64,000 nucleotides of DNA from NCBI GenBank assembly GCA_023374045.1, contig CM041778.1, positions 92,940,839 to 93,004,838 of the forward strand. The letters are read 5' to 3'. The notes beneath the pieces were generated by a model. It worked only from the letters and a program-made list of their open reading frames with translations. It had not been told where the DNA came from and ran no database searches. Shown one piece after another: positions 24,361 to 36,699 of this stretch (its first letter is position 1; each line of letters starts with the position of its first letter). Both the position numbers and the translations under genes were made by a program. Origin of the DNA: Limonium bicolor. Its lineage: Eukaryota > Streptophyta > Magnoliopsida > Caryophyllales > Plumbaginaceae.

Positions 24361-24540
24361 ATTAAAATAATTAGCTATAACAACCTATATGATCACTCCT
24401 CCATTTCCTTAATATCCCTTAATTATATATCTCTAGTTTACATTTTATTGTTCATTGATTTGTATAAATGCTGAACTCATTCACTAAATAAAATCATCTC
24501 GGTTAATATCGGTTATAGAGCCAAACTTCTAATTCCCGTT
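24355..24540 (+). repeat. possible 3' LTR remnant of the Copia fragment
   Basis: Just after the RNase H tail is a GCGGGTAATATTA stretch that could be a worn polypurine tract and LTR start. It is followed by TTTGTATAAATGCTG (TATA-like) and ACTAAATAAAATCA (poly-A-signal-like), as in short Copia LTRs. No second copy is in the window to confirm the borders. Confidence 0.4.
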
Positions 24541-25970
24541 TTTTAAAATCAGATCTTAGCTAGGATCATTATTGACATCGATCGATCAGCAACATGTGCT
24601 AAATATATCTGTAACACACCCTACGTATGCACGACTGATTGAATGTGGAATTAATTAATTGTTATATATATATACCTAGCTATATCGTAAGAGAGGAGAA
24701 GAGCAAAATGAATTATTGTTTTTTTGTTCTGAATACACTAATGAATTATTGTATTCGTTTCTGAAAGCAGCTACACTCTATGATAGTATATGATTGATAG
24801 CTGATCTACGTCCATCTTAAATTAAACATTTTTGTATATATGATTCTCATTGACATTTGTGACTACAAAGATCTTGATTGAGATAAAAATAAACATATCT
24901 ACCAAACTGATCATATATAAATAAAATTGTACAGTAATAATTTACTATTGGGTCAAGTCTATGCCAATGTTCACGGATCCATTCCTTAATCTGCATTCAT
25001 TGATCTTCATCCGCGATTCGCGTAACATGATCTTTATATTATTCACCAAATTATTTATCTATTTTCCATCATCGTCAAATTTTACGAGTCACTTTGTCAA
25101 TTCATGAAATACTATTTAAATTATAATTCAATTATCACATACAATTAGCTTAATTGATATAGAATATAATTAGATTGTGTTTATATTGTTACTGTTAGAA
25201 ATATATAGATTAAGGTACCTGCCTCTTGAGCGCAGCGGAATATATATAGGATCGTTCTTTCTGTTCATTATCAACTGAATCGTCCTTTCCTTGTTGTCAA
25301 TTGATAAAGTCTTCACGTCTACCAGATGAGGAAGTCATAATAAATACAACAGTTAAATATTATTTAACGTTGATTGTAACTAATATTTAACAAATAAATA
25401 TTATCTTTTTATTTATTACTAAAATAAAATAACCAACACTTACTCTATCAAAAAATTTGAAATATATCTATATGAATATAGATCACAATAAATACATGTT
25501 TTTTTAGTCAGTATATATTTTATCTAGGCCTACAAGAGTTAAAAATCTAAGACGACCTTGAACACCAAGCAAAACGCAACTAATTTTTTTACTTTCTGTA
25601 TATATAAGAACCCACTAATTAAATAATAGTTTGAATTATAGTAGATTAGGTCTGATCAATGGTTAACTGGTTCTGTGGCTAACTTCCGCGGCAAATAGCA
25701 CAATGCTGATCTGATATATTTAAAAGTTTTTCTTTTTTTAAATAATTTAAATATTGAATTTTTTAAATATAAAATTTATTCTTAGTTTTGAGAAAAATCT
25801 CAAAGTTAAAAACAAATAATTCTAAAAATTTTATAATAATAAAATAATCTCAATTTTAGTGAAAAATCTTGAAGTTAAACATATGAATTAAAAACTTAAA
25901 CAACTAAATTTATATTTCTATACTTGAACATGAACTTTTAAAAGAGGACATTATGATGTGAGTTATAAAC
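24541..25970. other. AT-rich non-coding DNA
   Basis: No ORF with a recognisable domain and no RNA gene. TGTTAGAAATATATAGATTAAGG at about 25194 looks like an LTR start, but no matching end was found. Confidence 0.5.
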
Positions 25971-27130
25971 AAAGTGTGTAAGAACAACTTGTACGGTGTA
26001 TCTAAACGTAAATTTGAAAGTTTTTAAAATGGAAGTCCAATTTAAAATGGTAAATTGTACTAATATTCTTTTATTATGTAATTACCATGAACAACTAATT
26101 TAGAATTTTAATCTAAGTAAATTTTAGAAACAACATGAAATAAGTTTTTAACAAATGATTTTAAATGTTGAACAACATGTAGCGCTAATATGAACATGCA
26201 ACTAATGTTTAAAAAATGGGCAAAAAATAGAAATGGTATTATTATATTCACACTATTTTATTATAAAATTTATGATGAACTACTAGTATCAAATTTGTGA
26301 ACACTTAACAATAAATAGTTGAACATATGGTCCAAAAGATTGAACAACTAATTTTATAGTATTTCTAAACATGAAAGTTAACTTTAAAAAAGGAAGAATT
26401 TGAAGTAAGTTTTGAACGCAGTGTGCTAAAAGTTGAACAACTAGTACCGCGTATCTGAACGCAAACTTGAAAGTTTTTAAAACGGTAATCCAATTTAAAA
26501 ATGGTAAATTGTACTAATATTCTAAAAGTTGAACAACTAGTACCATGTATCTGAGCGTAAATTAACTAAAAAAAATTTAAAACGGTGATTCAATTTAAAA
26601 ATGATAAATTGTACTAATATTCTTTTATTATATAATTGTCCATGAACAACTAGTATGGGATTATAATCTAAGTAAATTTTAGAAACAACATGAAATAAAT
26701 CTTGAAAAAATAGTTTTAAATGTTGAAGCGATACAACATGTAATTGATGTTTCAAAAACGGAAAAAAAATATATAGAAATTGTATAATTATATTGACACT
26801 ATTTTATTATAATTTGAAAAAAATAGTTGAACATAGGACCCAAAAGATTGAACAACTAATTTTATATTTCTAAAGATGAACATTAACTTTTTTTAAAAAG
26901 AACAATATGAAGTAAATTTTGAATAAAGTGTGTTAAAAGTTGACATCTAAATGCACATTTGAAAGTTTTAAAATGGTAATACAATTTTGAAAAGACAATG
27001 TATTAACATTTTTTTATTAAATGATTTCCACGAACAACTACTCTCGAAATTAAACCTTTACAAAATTTAGGAAAAGTTGAAAAAAAAATTGAACAAAGGT
27101 TTAAATGTTGAACAAATAGTTTGGAAATTT
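25971..27130. repeat. diverged tandem repeat, units of about 400-450 bp
   Basis: A phrase with GTTGAACAACTAGTACC-GTATCTGAACG-AAA-TTGAAAGTTTTTAAAA-GGTAATCCAATTTAAAAATGGTAAATTGTACTAATATTC in diverged form recurs at about 25971, 26420, 26521 (shortened) and 26927. Intervening text (AACATGAAATAA, ACTATTTTATTATAA, AAAGATTGAACAACTAATTTTATA) also recurs in order. The DNA is very AT-rich and non-coding. It could be an old satellite or the interior of a non-autonomous transposon. The ORF at 26537-26755 lies inside it and is not credible. Confidence 0.7.
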
Positions 27131-28023
27131 GGATGGGGTTTGACTGTGTGGGACGTGGAAGATCTCACTGGCGTCCAATTGGTTGAAGATGAAAGTAGCG
27201 TGAGATAAGTAAATTCTAGCGTATACGGTAATAAACGAAGAGATCGATGGTTATATTATATAACTTACATGTGGTTATGGCATTGAGGAGTTTCTTTGTT
27301 CTTCGTCATTCAATTCTGTCAATTTATTTACCGATGCCAGTTGTAAAGTTTTTTTCAATTTGACTTTAAGTTGAACTGACGGAGAGTGATGGAGAAAAAA
27401 AAGAAAGAAAATAAGAATGATGATAACTGCGACAAGAACGTGTTTGTACATATTAAAAGAGATGAACCTTTTAATAGCGTAACTTGTTCTAATATTTTCT
27501 AAATTAGTGAAGAAAGTTAAAATGATTTATTTTACATAATTTAATAATATATATATGAGAACAAATACTAGCACATAATTAGAGATATCACGTCAGCGAT
27601 TAGAAGCACACTGCAGCGTGCTTCCGGATATATAGCAGAGGTAATGAACTTCAGCTACTGTTTGTGTAACTTCAATTGTACTGATCTCTGTTTTAGTTTG
27701 GATTATCTAGTTCATATCATCTTTGAGGTTGTATTACTAGATCAAAATTTATGTTCAATTAAAATTTTAAGGTCATATCTCTTTTATCATCATATGACAT
27801 AAATGAAAAGGTATAATTTGGTTCTCTCTCTCTCACACAAGTGAATGGAACACTGAGAATTATCGTGGTTCGACTGATAATCCGGCCTTCATCCACTCTT
27901 TAACAACATCCTTATTCATTTCTTTAGTATTACAACATTTGAGAGCATTCCAGTGTTTCTCTCTCCTCCTTTTTTTGTATCCCCCTACAAATGAGTCACT
28001 CTCCTCTTATTTATAGACCATCT
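27131..28023. other. non-coding DNA, possible LTR fragment at its right
   Basis: No gene seen. Around 27850-28000 the text ATCGTGGTTCGACTGATAA, CCACTCTTTAACAAC and CACTCTCCTCTTATTTATAG resembles parts of plant Copia LTRs read in reverse, but no terminal pair can be shown. Confidence 0.35.
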
Positions 28024-28133
28024 AGGACTAAATCTATCTTAAGTTCTTATACATGTGGTACTATTTTATTGGAGTCGTAGGACTAAATCTATCTTAAGTT
28101 CTTATACATGTGGTACTATTTTATTGGAGTCGT
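28024..28133. repeat. perfect 55-bp tandem duplication
   Basis: The 55-bp unit beginning AGGACTAAATCTATCTTAAG and ending TTGGAGTCGT occurs at 28024-28078 and again at 28079-28133 without a difference that I can see. It is recent, or maintained by conversion. Confidence 0.93.
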
Positions 28134-28174
28134 ATTTCTTCCCTTAATACTTTCCTCTTTTATAAAGTCTTCTA

Positions 28175-28285
28175 GTGTCGGAGCGCGGGACGCGGGGTGC
28201 GAGCACAGGGGGCTGGCGCAGGGGTCGGGCGCTGAGGCCAGGCGCTGAGGCTGGGCACTGGGGTCGGGTGTTGGGGCCTGACCGG
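28175..28285. repeat. GC-rich minisatellite
   Basis: Repeats of GGGCGCTGAGGCC/TGGGCACTGGGGTC-like units of about 15-18 bp stand out from AT-rich surroundings. The ORF at 28175-28411 is a product of this repeat and has no domain. Confidence 0.7.
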
Positions 28286-29312
28286 TTTGGCTCCTTTTTG
28301 TTACGTCATATTTTTCCCCTCTTCAATAAGGCATCACTCCCATTAAGAAGATTAAATACACTTGTCAACCCGATGTTTCATTCTTTTTCAAGCTCAGGCT
28401 TCGTTGGATGAGATATTTTTTGTGGCATTTTCACCACCTGGCATAAGTGACAGCATTGGCATTTTTGCTCCTTGATTGTTCGGTGAGAGCATTTTTCTCA
28501 GAGGTTCCATTTATGCCCGATTTTCTTCGCTACAATTCTTCGTGCCGCTTCTTCCTTATCTTTTTTTCTTCGTTCTCCCTTCTCTTTGTCGATACTCGGT
28601 TTCAATTGAAGGTTGAACATTTGTTATCACCCGCATCTGCCTGGGTTATTGTCTCCTTCTCTTTGTCGAACTTCGCTTTGTTCTTCTCTCTGTCGATTTT
28701 CGTACATGAACGATGAAACTGCACACCATGTAAGTGAAGGTTTGTGCCCTTCCTCTCTAATCTCTTCTTCCCTTATTTCTCACCTGTGGGTCATTTGCAT
28801 CACCGTTTGCTCTTCTTTGAGCTCCTTCTCCCCTCAATTATGCTCAAGCTCTGTGGATTGTCTCTTGCTCCTTTTGTCCCTATTTTTGTTAGAGCTTTGT
28901 TTTGGGCTTGGGTAAGTGTATATTGGTTTTGACTTCTTCCCGTTTCACAATTTCTAGGGTTTATTCCCAGTTTCTAGTGGATTTGAGTTCATTTCACATG
29001 TTTGGGGTGTTGTTGTCTACTGATTGAATTTTCCCTTAACTTAGCTCATTTGTTGGTAGATGCGCCACCTGTATTATCCATTCTCACAATTCTCTTGCGT
29101 TTGAACTCTTGCCAAGGTTCACACGCTTCTGTTCTGTTGCATTTTTTTTATCTTTGGCATGCATTTTTTACTATGCTCTTGTTACCTAGAACAGTCCATG
29201 GTTTTCAATGCTTGAGATTTTTGCCTCAGAACTGAATCACCTCTGTTGCTTTATCACGTGGCTTGTTTCAGTAACCAGATTTGTATATGTATCTGTTCTA
29301 AGTTTCCTGATA
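28286..29312 (+). other. sequence left of the CACTA insertion, possibly 5' part of the PIF/Harbinger element
   Basis: This pyrimidine-rich stretch (many CTTCTCCCTTCTCTTTGTCG-type runs) resembles a 5' untranslated leader and intron. No domain is readable. The CACTA at 29316 inserted after it, and the sequence resuming at 42650 leads into the PIF/Harbinger ORFs. It may therefore be that element's 5' region. No terminal inverted repeat was identified. Confidence 0.35.
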
Positions 29313-29315
29313 TCT

Positions 29316-29650
29316 CACTAATAGAAAAAGGGCATATTTCGGCGGTTCCAAGGGGCTTATTTCGGCGGTTGTAAACCGCCGAAATGAGCACCACCGAAAT
29401 AGGTATACCTATCTCGGCGGTTGTAAACAAAACCACCGAAATAGATGGGTCCCAAAATCAAAATCTACGACGTCTATCTCGGCGGTTCTTAGCTCACAAC
29501 CACCGAGATAGACTCATGGTCTCCTAGGATCGATCAATTCCAGAAGGCACCATGAGTCTATCTCGGCGGTTCTTAGCTCACAACCGCCGAGATAGGCCCT
29601 ATTTTTGTATCTACTTCAGCGGTTCTAAGCTAAGAACCGCTGAAATAGCC
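29316..29650. repeat. left (3') CACTA terminus with subterminal hairpins
   Basis: Starts with CACTA and carries units such as TATCTCGGCGGTTCTTAGC paired with AACCGCCGAGATA. Two near-identical copies of the GTCTATCTCGGCGGTTCTTAG unit lie at about 29471 and 29561, plus a variant with CTTCAGCGGTT at about 29611. The core differs from that of the first CACTA (CGACGGTT), so the two elements belong to different families. Confidence 0.92.
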
Positions 29651-29949
29651 CCCTTTTTTTGTTTTTTCCATCCCAGCATATATATTCACCACAACACACC
29701 AAATGATTCAATGAGACCTGTAATAAAGCTTCATCCACACAGGGAGCTCCAGCACATTTAAAAAGTTATAAAAGCTCCCAATTAATATCAACGACGCGCC
29801 ACAATTTGAGAGTTAACAAACCAATGCAATTACACTTAATTACACACTTTCATTACAAATAAAAAACCACATCACAATTCAAATCTACCATTACACCATC
29901 CACAAGTGTACAGAATTACAATTACATACTCGAAAAAGTTCACAAAACA

Positions 29950-32900
29950 TCTTCATGATCATCAATTCATTAAACTTGTGCAGAAACTCCGACCATTCCT
30001 CAAGATCTCAACAATTTGATCATCGACCACCTTGGAGCACTTCTTCGTAAGCCTTGAAAAAAATGAACATTAATCTAAAACGTACAAGTCTAACAACATG
30101 TAAAGAGCATAACTGAAACTTTCAAAGAATGTTACCTTGCTAACGAGTGTTCTGGTAAAAGGTTCACGCTCCTACTATGTCATCATGAATCTCATGACAT
30201 AGTATCCACATTCTGAACCCCCAGGCTGCACCGACACTATACAAACACACATATTGACAGTTATAAACAAGTTTAAACATTATCACACAAATTTATCAAT
30301 TAATAGTACCTTGACAGTTCCAAGGGATGTTACTCTTCATTGTTTTATTCATTATGAATGCAGTCTCATGGAACTATATACATCAGCAATATAGTTTTAA
30401 GCATCAGTAGCAAGTTATGAAACAGTTAATGTTAAGTAATAATTGTTGTTTAAGATAACAAACTAATTACCTCAGTATTGCGTGGCGATCTTCGGTCTCT
30501 TGACACCCACCAAGTGAGTCAAATTGCAAGATCGTGGGTACTTCATCACCAGCACAAGCAATGACCAATGTCGACTGTCCACAAATTACACAATGTGTTG
30601 AAATCATTAAACAACTAACACAAACTATATGTTTAGATAATACTAAGAGAAATAGTCAAATATCATACCCTGAATGATATGGCAGCATAATAAATGACTT
30701 GTTAGACATTCAAAGATGGCATTCGTCATATATTGCATAAGGCCTTCCATGTCACTTGTCATCTGGACTTCACAGCACATAGCAGGACACAGGAATCCGA
30801 ATCTGTGATCTTCATAGACATTGATCGCCTTATTATGCACACCTATGAGAATATCATTAGTTATTAACTTTTTATTCAAACATCTAATTCATCACCAATC
30901 AATGAATTCAAAATATAAAAGGTAGAAGTCACTCACATGACGGCTGACTTGATAATCGACACATTCAACCAATCCCTCCTGAAACACTCCTCGAAGTCGG
31001 ACATATATATCTCAAATCGATGTGTATCTCCTCTTGAACTTGATGTGAAATATCCGCTCGTGATCTTCCACGTGAGGGAATCACAATGAGGTGGTAGCAG
31101 CAACAACGATGAGTGCAGAATCTGCATATTAGTCGACAAGCCGGCCAATATTCTTTTCTCCACCAAATCAGGTCTAAGCACGAAATTTGTGGATGCCTTT
31201 GATTGAAGGTGCAGCAATTCTTTTTCCTTTTCCCTTATCAGTCTTTGGTCGGCTCATATCCTATGATATTAACTAATTAAGTATATGGATGCAAGGTGGT
31301 ACATCAATAGTTTTATAGCAACGGTTAAGAGTAAATACCTGCCCAGGGAGTTTGACCAATCGTACTGGCCACTGCACTGTCGCAGTTTGTGCGGAACGCA
31401 AGGTAGGTCTGTGGGATCGGCACCGGTAAACGACGTCACCTGCTCTGCAACAAATTCGTCCAGAAGCACTCGTGCATGGTAATCGGAGTGGTTCACCGTG
31501 CACAATATCACTTGGAACTGAAGGGAAAAGTTTTCCCCATGCCACCATGACCTCTTCTACTCCAATTTGTAAAAACAGTGCACTCAGTGGGTGCCTGAGT
31601 GTTATGTGGAACTTGTTTAGATAAAAATTGTGAATTCCTCTATGATGATATTAGTGATCAAGTGAAAAATCTTAATCGTCATGTACTCAATTGAAATGTT
31701 GTCTAACCTTTAGAGATGCATAGGGAAACGGCTCAGCCGAGTGGACACTACTTCCCACTACCGGTGCACTCTGCTGCTGAATGGGTGACTCAACTGGTGG
31801 TCGAGAAACCTCTTGGCTGCTATGCTTCTGCTGAAGCCTTGACATAGCCTGAGCGATCCTCTCGTGACGCTCTGGTAATCCTCTGCTCCATCTCAGCCAT
31901 CCTCTCAGGTGCTCCTCGTAGCTAATCATCCTTCCCTGTGCACTTCTGGACCCGGGTACGCCAAATGCCTGGCGGATACCAACGTGCCCACCAAACCCAA
32001 TGGCACGACCTGGATGATCCTTCTTACCAAGAGCGCGTGTAAGAGGATCATCATTCCTCTGTGAGGTCCAGGTGCCCTGGGTGAGCTGAGAGCTTAATTC
32101 ACCCTAATACAACACACAAATACAGTTATTAGTTTAACATAAGTTCATATACAAATGAAATGAACAGTTCGACTAAAAATGAAATGATATCACTTACCAT
32201 TTGAGCAATAACTGCTCTCGTGGCTTCATCGTATTGAGGATTTTCGGGAGTAGAGTTCTTCGGAATGTGGCTTAACTCCCACACTTTCATTCTTCTGCCA
32301 CTGGTATCCAATGAGCCATCCGTGGGCAGATATCCCTTTTGCTCCCATTCTGGTACCCTTTGAGCAATACTTTTTCCACCTAAGTGGTGAGGGTACAGAT
32401 TCTTCTTAGCATTTGCTTGTTGTTGTGCACGGAGAGCCTGCATAAATTAATATGATCATGTTTAGTGAAATTGAACACAAAAAACATAAGAAATTAAGAG
32501 TAATTTATGTATGTATGACAATAAAGTGCACCTGGAACTCCGGTGTGTGACGTGACTCAACAAATTGTACCCATTGCTCTTCGGTGATGCCCTCGTAAAC
32601 CTCCCATGGTGGTCTCTCCCGCCAACCATGATCTGGATCATCTGGATCAGGCATCTTGTAGATGAACTTGTCAGCCAACTTATTCTTGTGGTCCTGGAAC
32701 TGTTTCGACATCACTGATAGCACATCCTTTTTAAGTGCGGGATCCACGGAGAAACGAGACTACATACATGATCATTCAGTTAGTAAAGTAAACATAAATA
32801 TTCTATTATTTCACAAAAGATCATAGTAATAATGTAGAGATTTACCTGAAGACGCTCAAACATAGTATCCTTCAACGCTTGAGGCACTTGCTTCCATTGT

Positions 32901-33245
32901 GGTTTATGTTACAATATGTCTTCACCAAATGGCTACCGTAAGCGGTGAAGTCATTCTTCCAATTTCCATGAGGTTGGTTGAACTGATTGAATTGCACCGG
33001 TATTGTAGGAGGGCCCTTGTTAGCCTTCAGCCCACGTGTGGCACCTCTCTTCTTTTGCTTCTTGGCCTCTGGTGGGACAACTGACGCTCTTCGGTCTGCT
33101 GTGAAGGGCCAGCCTCAGTCTCGTGTACAGCTACTGGTCTTCTTTTCTTTCCTCCTCTTGTGACCCGCTTACTTGGTCTCTGCTGTGGCTCAGTTCTCCA
33201 GTCAAGAGAATGTCCAACGGGGTCATCCATAGGGTGATCATCCAC
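29950..33245 (-). pseudogene. CACTA second gene: Transposase_24-like protein with Ulp1-like (C48) protease domain
   Basis: A multi-exon gene reads leftward. The N-terminus (33245-33027) is a basic, Gln/Arg-rich segment. A frameshift near 33040 leads into GATRGLKANKGPPT and FTAYGSHLVKTYCNIN (about 32900-33050). Exons 32747-32532, 32437-32198 and 32103-31708 carry the Transposase_24-like region (PPWEVYEGITEEQWVQFVES, SGRRMKVWELSHIPKNS). Introns of 94 bp each, 32438-32531 and 32104-32197, have GT-AG ends and keep phase. Further exons (about 31590-31330, 31217-30933, 30879-30643, about 30590-30480) lead to QPGGSECGYYVMRFM at about 30192-30235, the Cys box of Ulp1-like SUMO proteases. Stops directly after it (30175-30177) and a worn tail down to about 29950 suggest decay. 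Ulp1-like domains are known passengers in plant CACTA and MULE elements; their role there is unsettled. Confidence 0.75.
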
Positions 33246-33501
33246 TGCAAAAAAAATAATAAAGCATTTTCATCAGATAAAGTCATTATAAATTAACATA
33301 AATACTATGAAGCATAACAATAACAGTTAAGATGACATTACAGTCTACATTCTACTAACAACATTACCTGACACGAAAACATAAATCATTTCATATTTTC
33401 TACCCAAACACCCTCATCATGGTCTGATCGTGCGTAGAGCAAATCGTTTTCGGTAACATCAATCGAATCCGGTAATCCAGTAGGAAACAAGGATGTTTCC
33501 T

Positions 33502-36500
33502 CTACCGTTTCATTTCATCGTTATCCTCATTTTCATTTTCGATTACAACCGGCCTTCTTCCTGGAAGAACAACAGACCATCTGCAGTCTTTCGGATCCTC
33601 AACATACCACACTTGTTCGCAATCCTTTCCCAGAACAAATTGATCATCCTTATAACCGGACACGTGAAAGATCAACCAAGGTAAGCCCTCCATCATTTTG
33701 GTACCCGCGTCGGTTGTCCACCCACTTGCACCGGAACAACAGAAAGGAATCAATGTCATAGTCTAGTTCCCAGATGTCCTCGATGACACCATAATACCAA
33801 CTAGAGTTACTAACTGGTTGAGATCGGTTACCGCTGTGGTACTCAGTGGCAGCAGCTTCAATTTTTACCCCACTATTCTGGTTTATCGATTTGGCATCTT
33901 GGCGTGCAGTGTATGTATACCCACTAATATCATACCCCTCAAATGATGTAATATTAGTTTCAGGTCCGATTGCCAAACATCTGATCTCTTCACTTACAGC
34001 TTCTGGATCTGATGATGCTAATGTCAACACATGATCTTTGAACCATTGGATAAAAACTCGGTTTTGTTCCTTTGTCAGCCAAATGTGGTCTTTCAAAGGA
34101 TTTTGATGCCTTAACTCAACCATATGGGTTTCAAATAAGGTTCAACAACCTCAAGATGTTGTAAGACAAACAAATGTGCTTGATGAATAAGTTGACGCGA
34201 AACTTGCACGATCTTTCTACCAATGACACCTTTACCCTTAAACCTGCCATAGTGTCGTGGTTTTGGGATACCAATGACTCTGCCTCACTCAAATAATCGG
34301 TCACAAATTCCGTGACTTCCTCAGTCACTGTTGCTTCAACAATGCTCCCCTCTGGTCGATACCTATTCTTCATTCTACTTTTCAGAATACCCATGTACCG
34401 TTCAAAAGGGTACATGTACCGTAAGTATACCGGACCACAGAACTGTATCTCTCGAACGATGTGCACAATTAGATGCACCATTATGTCAAAGAAAGATGGT
34501 GGGAAATACATCTCAAGTTGACATAATGTGACAACAATTTCACGTTGTAGATCATCTAGAGAGGTTACGTCAATTGCCTTGGAGCAAACACGTTGAAAAA
34601 GAAACATAACCGAGTTAAAGCATTTCTGACATCAGATGGCAATATCCCTCGATTGCGAGGAAGAAGATGTAACATCAGTACATGATAATCGTGAGATTTC
34701 ATGCCTAAAAGTTTTAAATCCTTCATCGATACAATGTTCTTCCAGTTTGAAGAGTACCCAGACGGTACTTTTACCGAGTGCAGACATTTGCAGAAACTAA
34801 TCTTTTCAGCCTTTGAGAGCGTGTAGCATGCAGGAGGTAGGTAGATTCGTTTCCCATTCTCTTGTGGGTGTAACTCCTTTCGTATACCCATGGTTTGCAT
34901 GTCCTTTCTGACTTTCAATCCGTCTTTTGTTTTGCCGGGTATATTGAGTAAAGTCCCACTCACTGCCTCACCAACGTTCTTCACAATGTGCATGATGTCT
35001 AAGCAGTGTCTCACAGGAAGATGACGCCAATAAGGTAGATCCCAAAAGATAGAACACTTTTTCCAAATGTTTTTCGCCGGTTTTGATGTGTTTCCAAATA
35101 CATTTGCAATGTCCTTAACCTTTTCGTACACTTCTCAGAGCTCAAGGTAGACGGGCCACACGAGTTTCGGCTTGACCATTGAACAACTTTCTCTTCGTTA
35201 CTCGATAAGGGTGATCTTCGGGGAGAAGACGTCGATGACACATATAAACATTCTTCCCACAATGTTTTAAACGGTCCGAACAAGTGTCTTCCTCGCATAT
35301 GGGACATGCAAATGTTCCTTTAACCGTGTAACCGGACAAGTTCCCATACGCAGGGAAGTCATTGACGGTACAGAACAACAAAGCCTTGAGCGTGAAATTC
35401 TCTCTTGCATAAGCATCATATACCACGGTCCCCTCATTCCACAATAGCTTCAGATCATCGATCAGAGGGGCAAGTACACATCAATGCTATTACCTGGCTG
35501 CTTGGGACCAGATATCAGGAGAGATAACATGATGTACTTTCGTTTCATACACAACCATGAGGGCAAATTGTAGATCACTAGCAGAACAGGCCATGTACTG
35601 TGTTGACTACTCAATGTGCCGTACGGGTTCATTCCATCAGTACATAACCCAAGCCTCAGATTCCTATCTTCATGTCCGAAATGTTCTTTGTACCGTCTGT
35701 TGATGTTTCTCCACTGAGGCCCATCTGCTGGATGTCTTAATTTCTCATCACTCTTTCTACCCTCCGCATGCCATCGTAAGTTCTTTGCATCTTTCGGATT
35801 CGCAAACAACCGTTTGAATCTGGGTATAATCGGCAAATACCAAAGTAGTTTGCTGGAGGGCTTTTTTTCTGAACGGAGGAGTACTCACCATCTTTATGCT
35901 TATACCGGGACAACGAACATTTCGGGCAATTGTCCAGATGTTCGTATTCACCCCTGTACAACACACAGTTGTTTGGACACGCGTGAATTTTTTTGTACTC
36001 TACTCCCATTGGACACACCCATTTCTTTGCCTCATACGTGGTGGTAGGGAGACCGTTCTCATCCGGTAGCATATCATGAATCAGCTCGAGGAATGCCGTG
36101 AAACCTTTGTCACTCAATCCATATCTTCCCTTCAGGTTGAACAAATTCAATATAGCTGTCAATTTCGTGTACTTAGTGCAAGTAGGATAACGCCGTCTTG
36201 GATGCGTCCAACAACCTTTGATACTCATCCGGCCGGTCGACAAAATTATCCTCAACGTTATCAAGCATCTCGTCATTTGCTCATCATGATAAGTCGACTC
36301 ACTGTCAACATTGACTCCGGAAGCGCGGGAACTCGTTAGTAGTATCGAATGTCTGCTCGGTTCTTGAGTTACACCGATCGTGACTGTAGGAAGCTGAAGC
36401 ATTATCTTCAACAGGTTCTCCATGAAAAGTCCATTTCTATAATGTGGCATGAAACCACGGGTCTTCAGATGGAATTGTACGACGTTGATGCTTGAATATT

Positions 36501-36666
36501 GTCTAACCACACCACAATCAATACAAGGACATGGAATTTTCTTCGCCTTTGTCCTGTCCTTGTGTTGCACTGCAGCTTTGCAAAACTCTTTCAGCATCTT
36601 GTCAAAATGTTCCCCTCTATCACCATACATCCAGTCACGCTCCATACTATATGTGCAACAGATCAC
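33502..36666 (-). pseudogene. CACTA TNP2-type transposase, frameshifted
   Basis: Nearly the full TNP2 protein is present in overlapping frames. It has a transposase-associated domain with DWMYGDRG and a CPCIDCG Cys motif (36630-36450) and Transposase_21 pieces (36180-34565) with GLCTDGMNPYGTLSS (first Asp, about 35650) and HCLDIMHIVKNVGE (second Asp, about 35010). DUF4218 follows with LEMYFPPSFFDIMVHL (about 34510-34460) and MYPFERYMGILKSRMKNRYRPEGS, then DUF4216 with YYGVIEDIWELDYDID and FRCKWVDNRRGY (about 33820-33690) and an acidic C-terminus ending at 33502. At least five frame changes occur (near 35850, 35500, 35140, 34600 and 34130), each consistent with a small indel. The enzyme would cut and join CACTA ends. 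Unlike the copy at 396-3260, it keeps the middle catalytic region. Confidence 0.93.
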
Positions 36667-36699
36667 AGGTGTGAGTTATAGCCTTGTAAACTAAATTTA

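Noticed and set aside
28175..28411. Gly/Arg-rich 78-codon ORF.
   Set aside because: Product of a GC-rich minisatellite.
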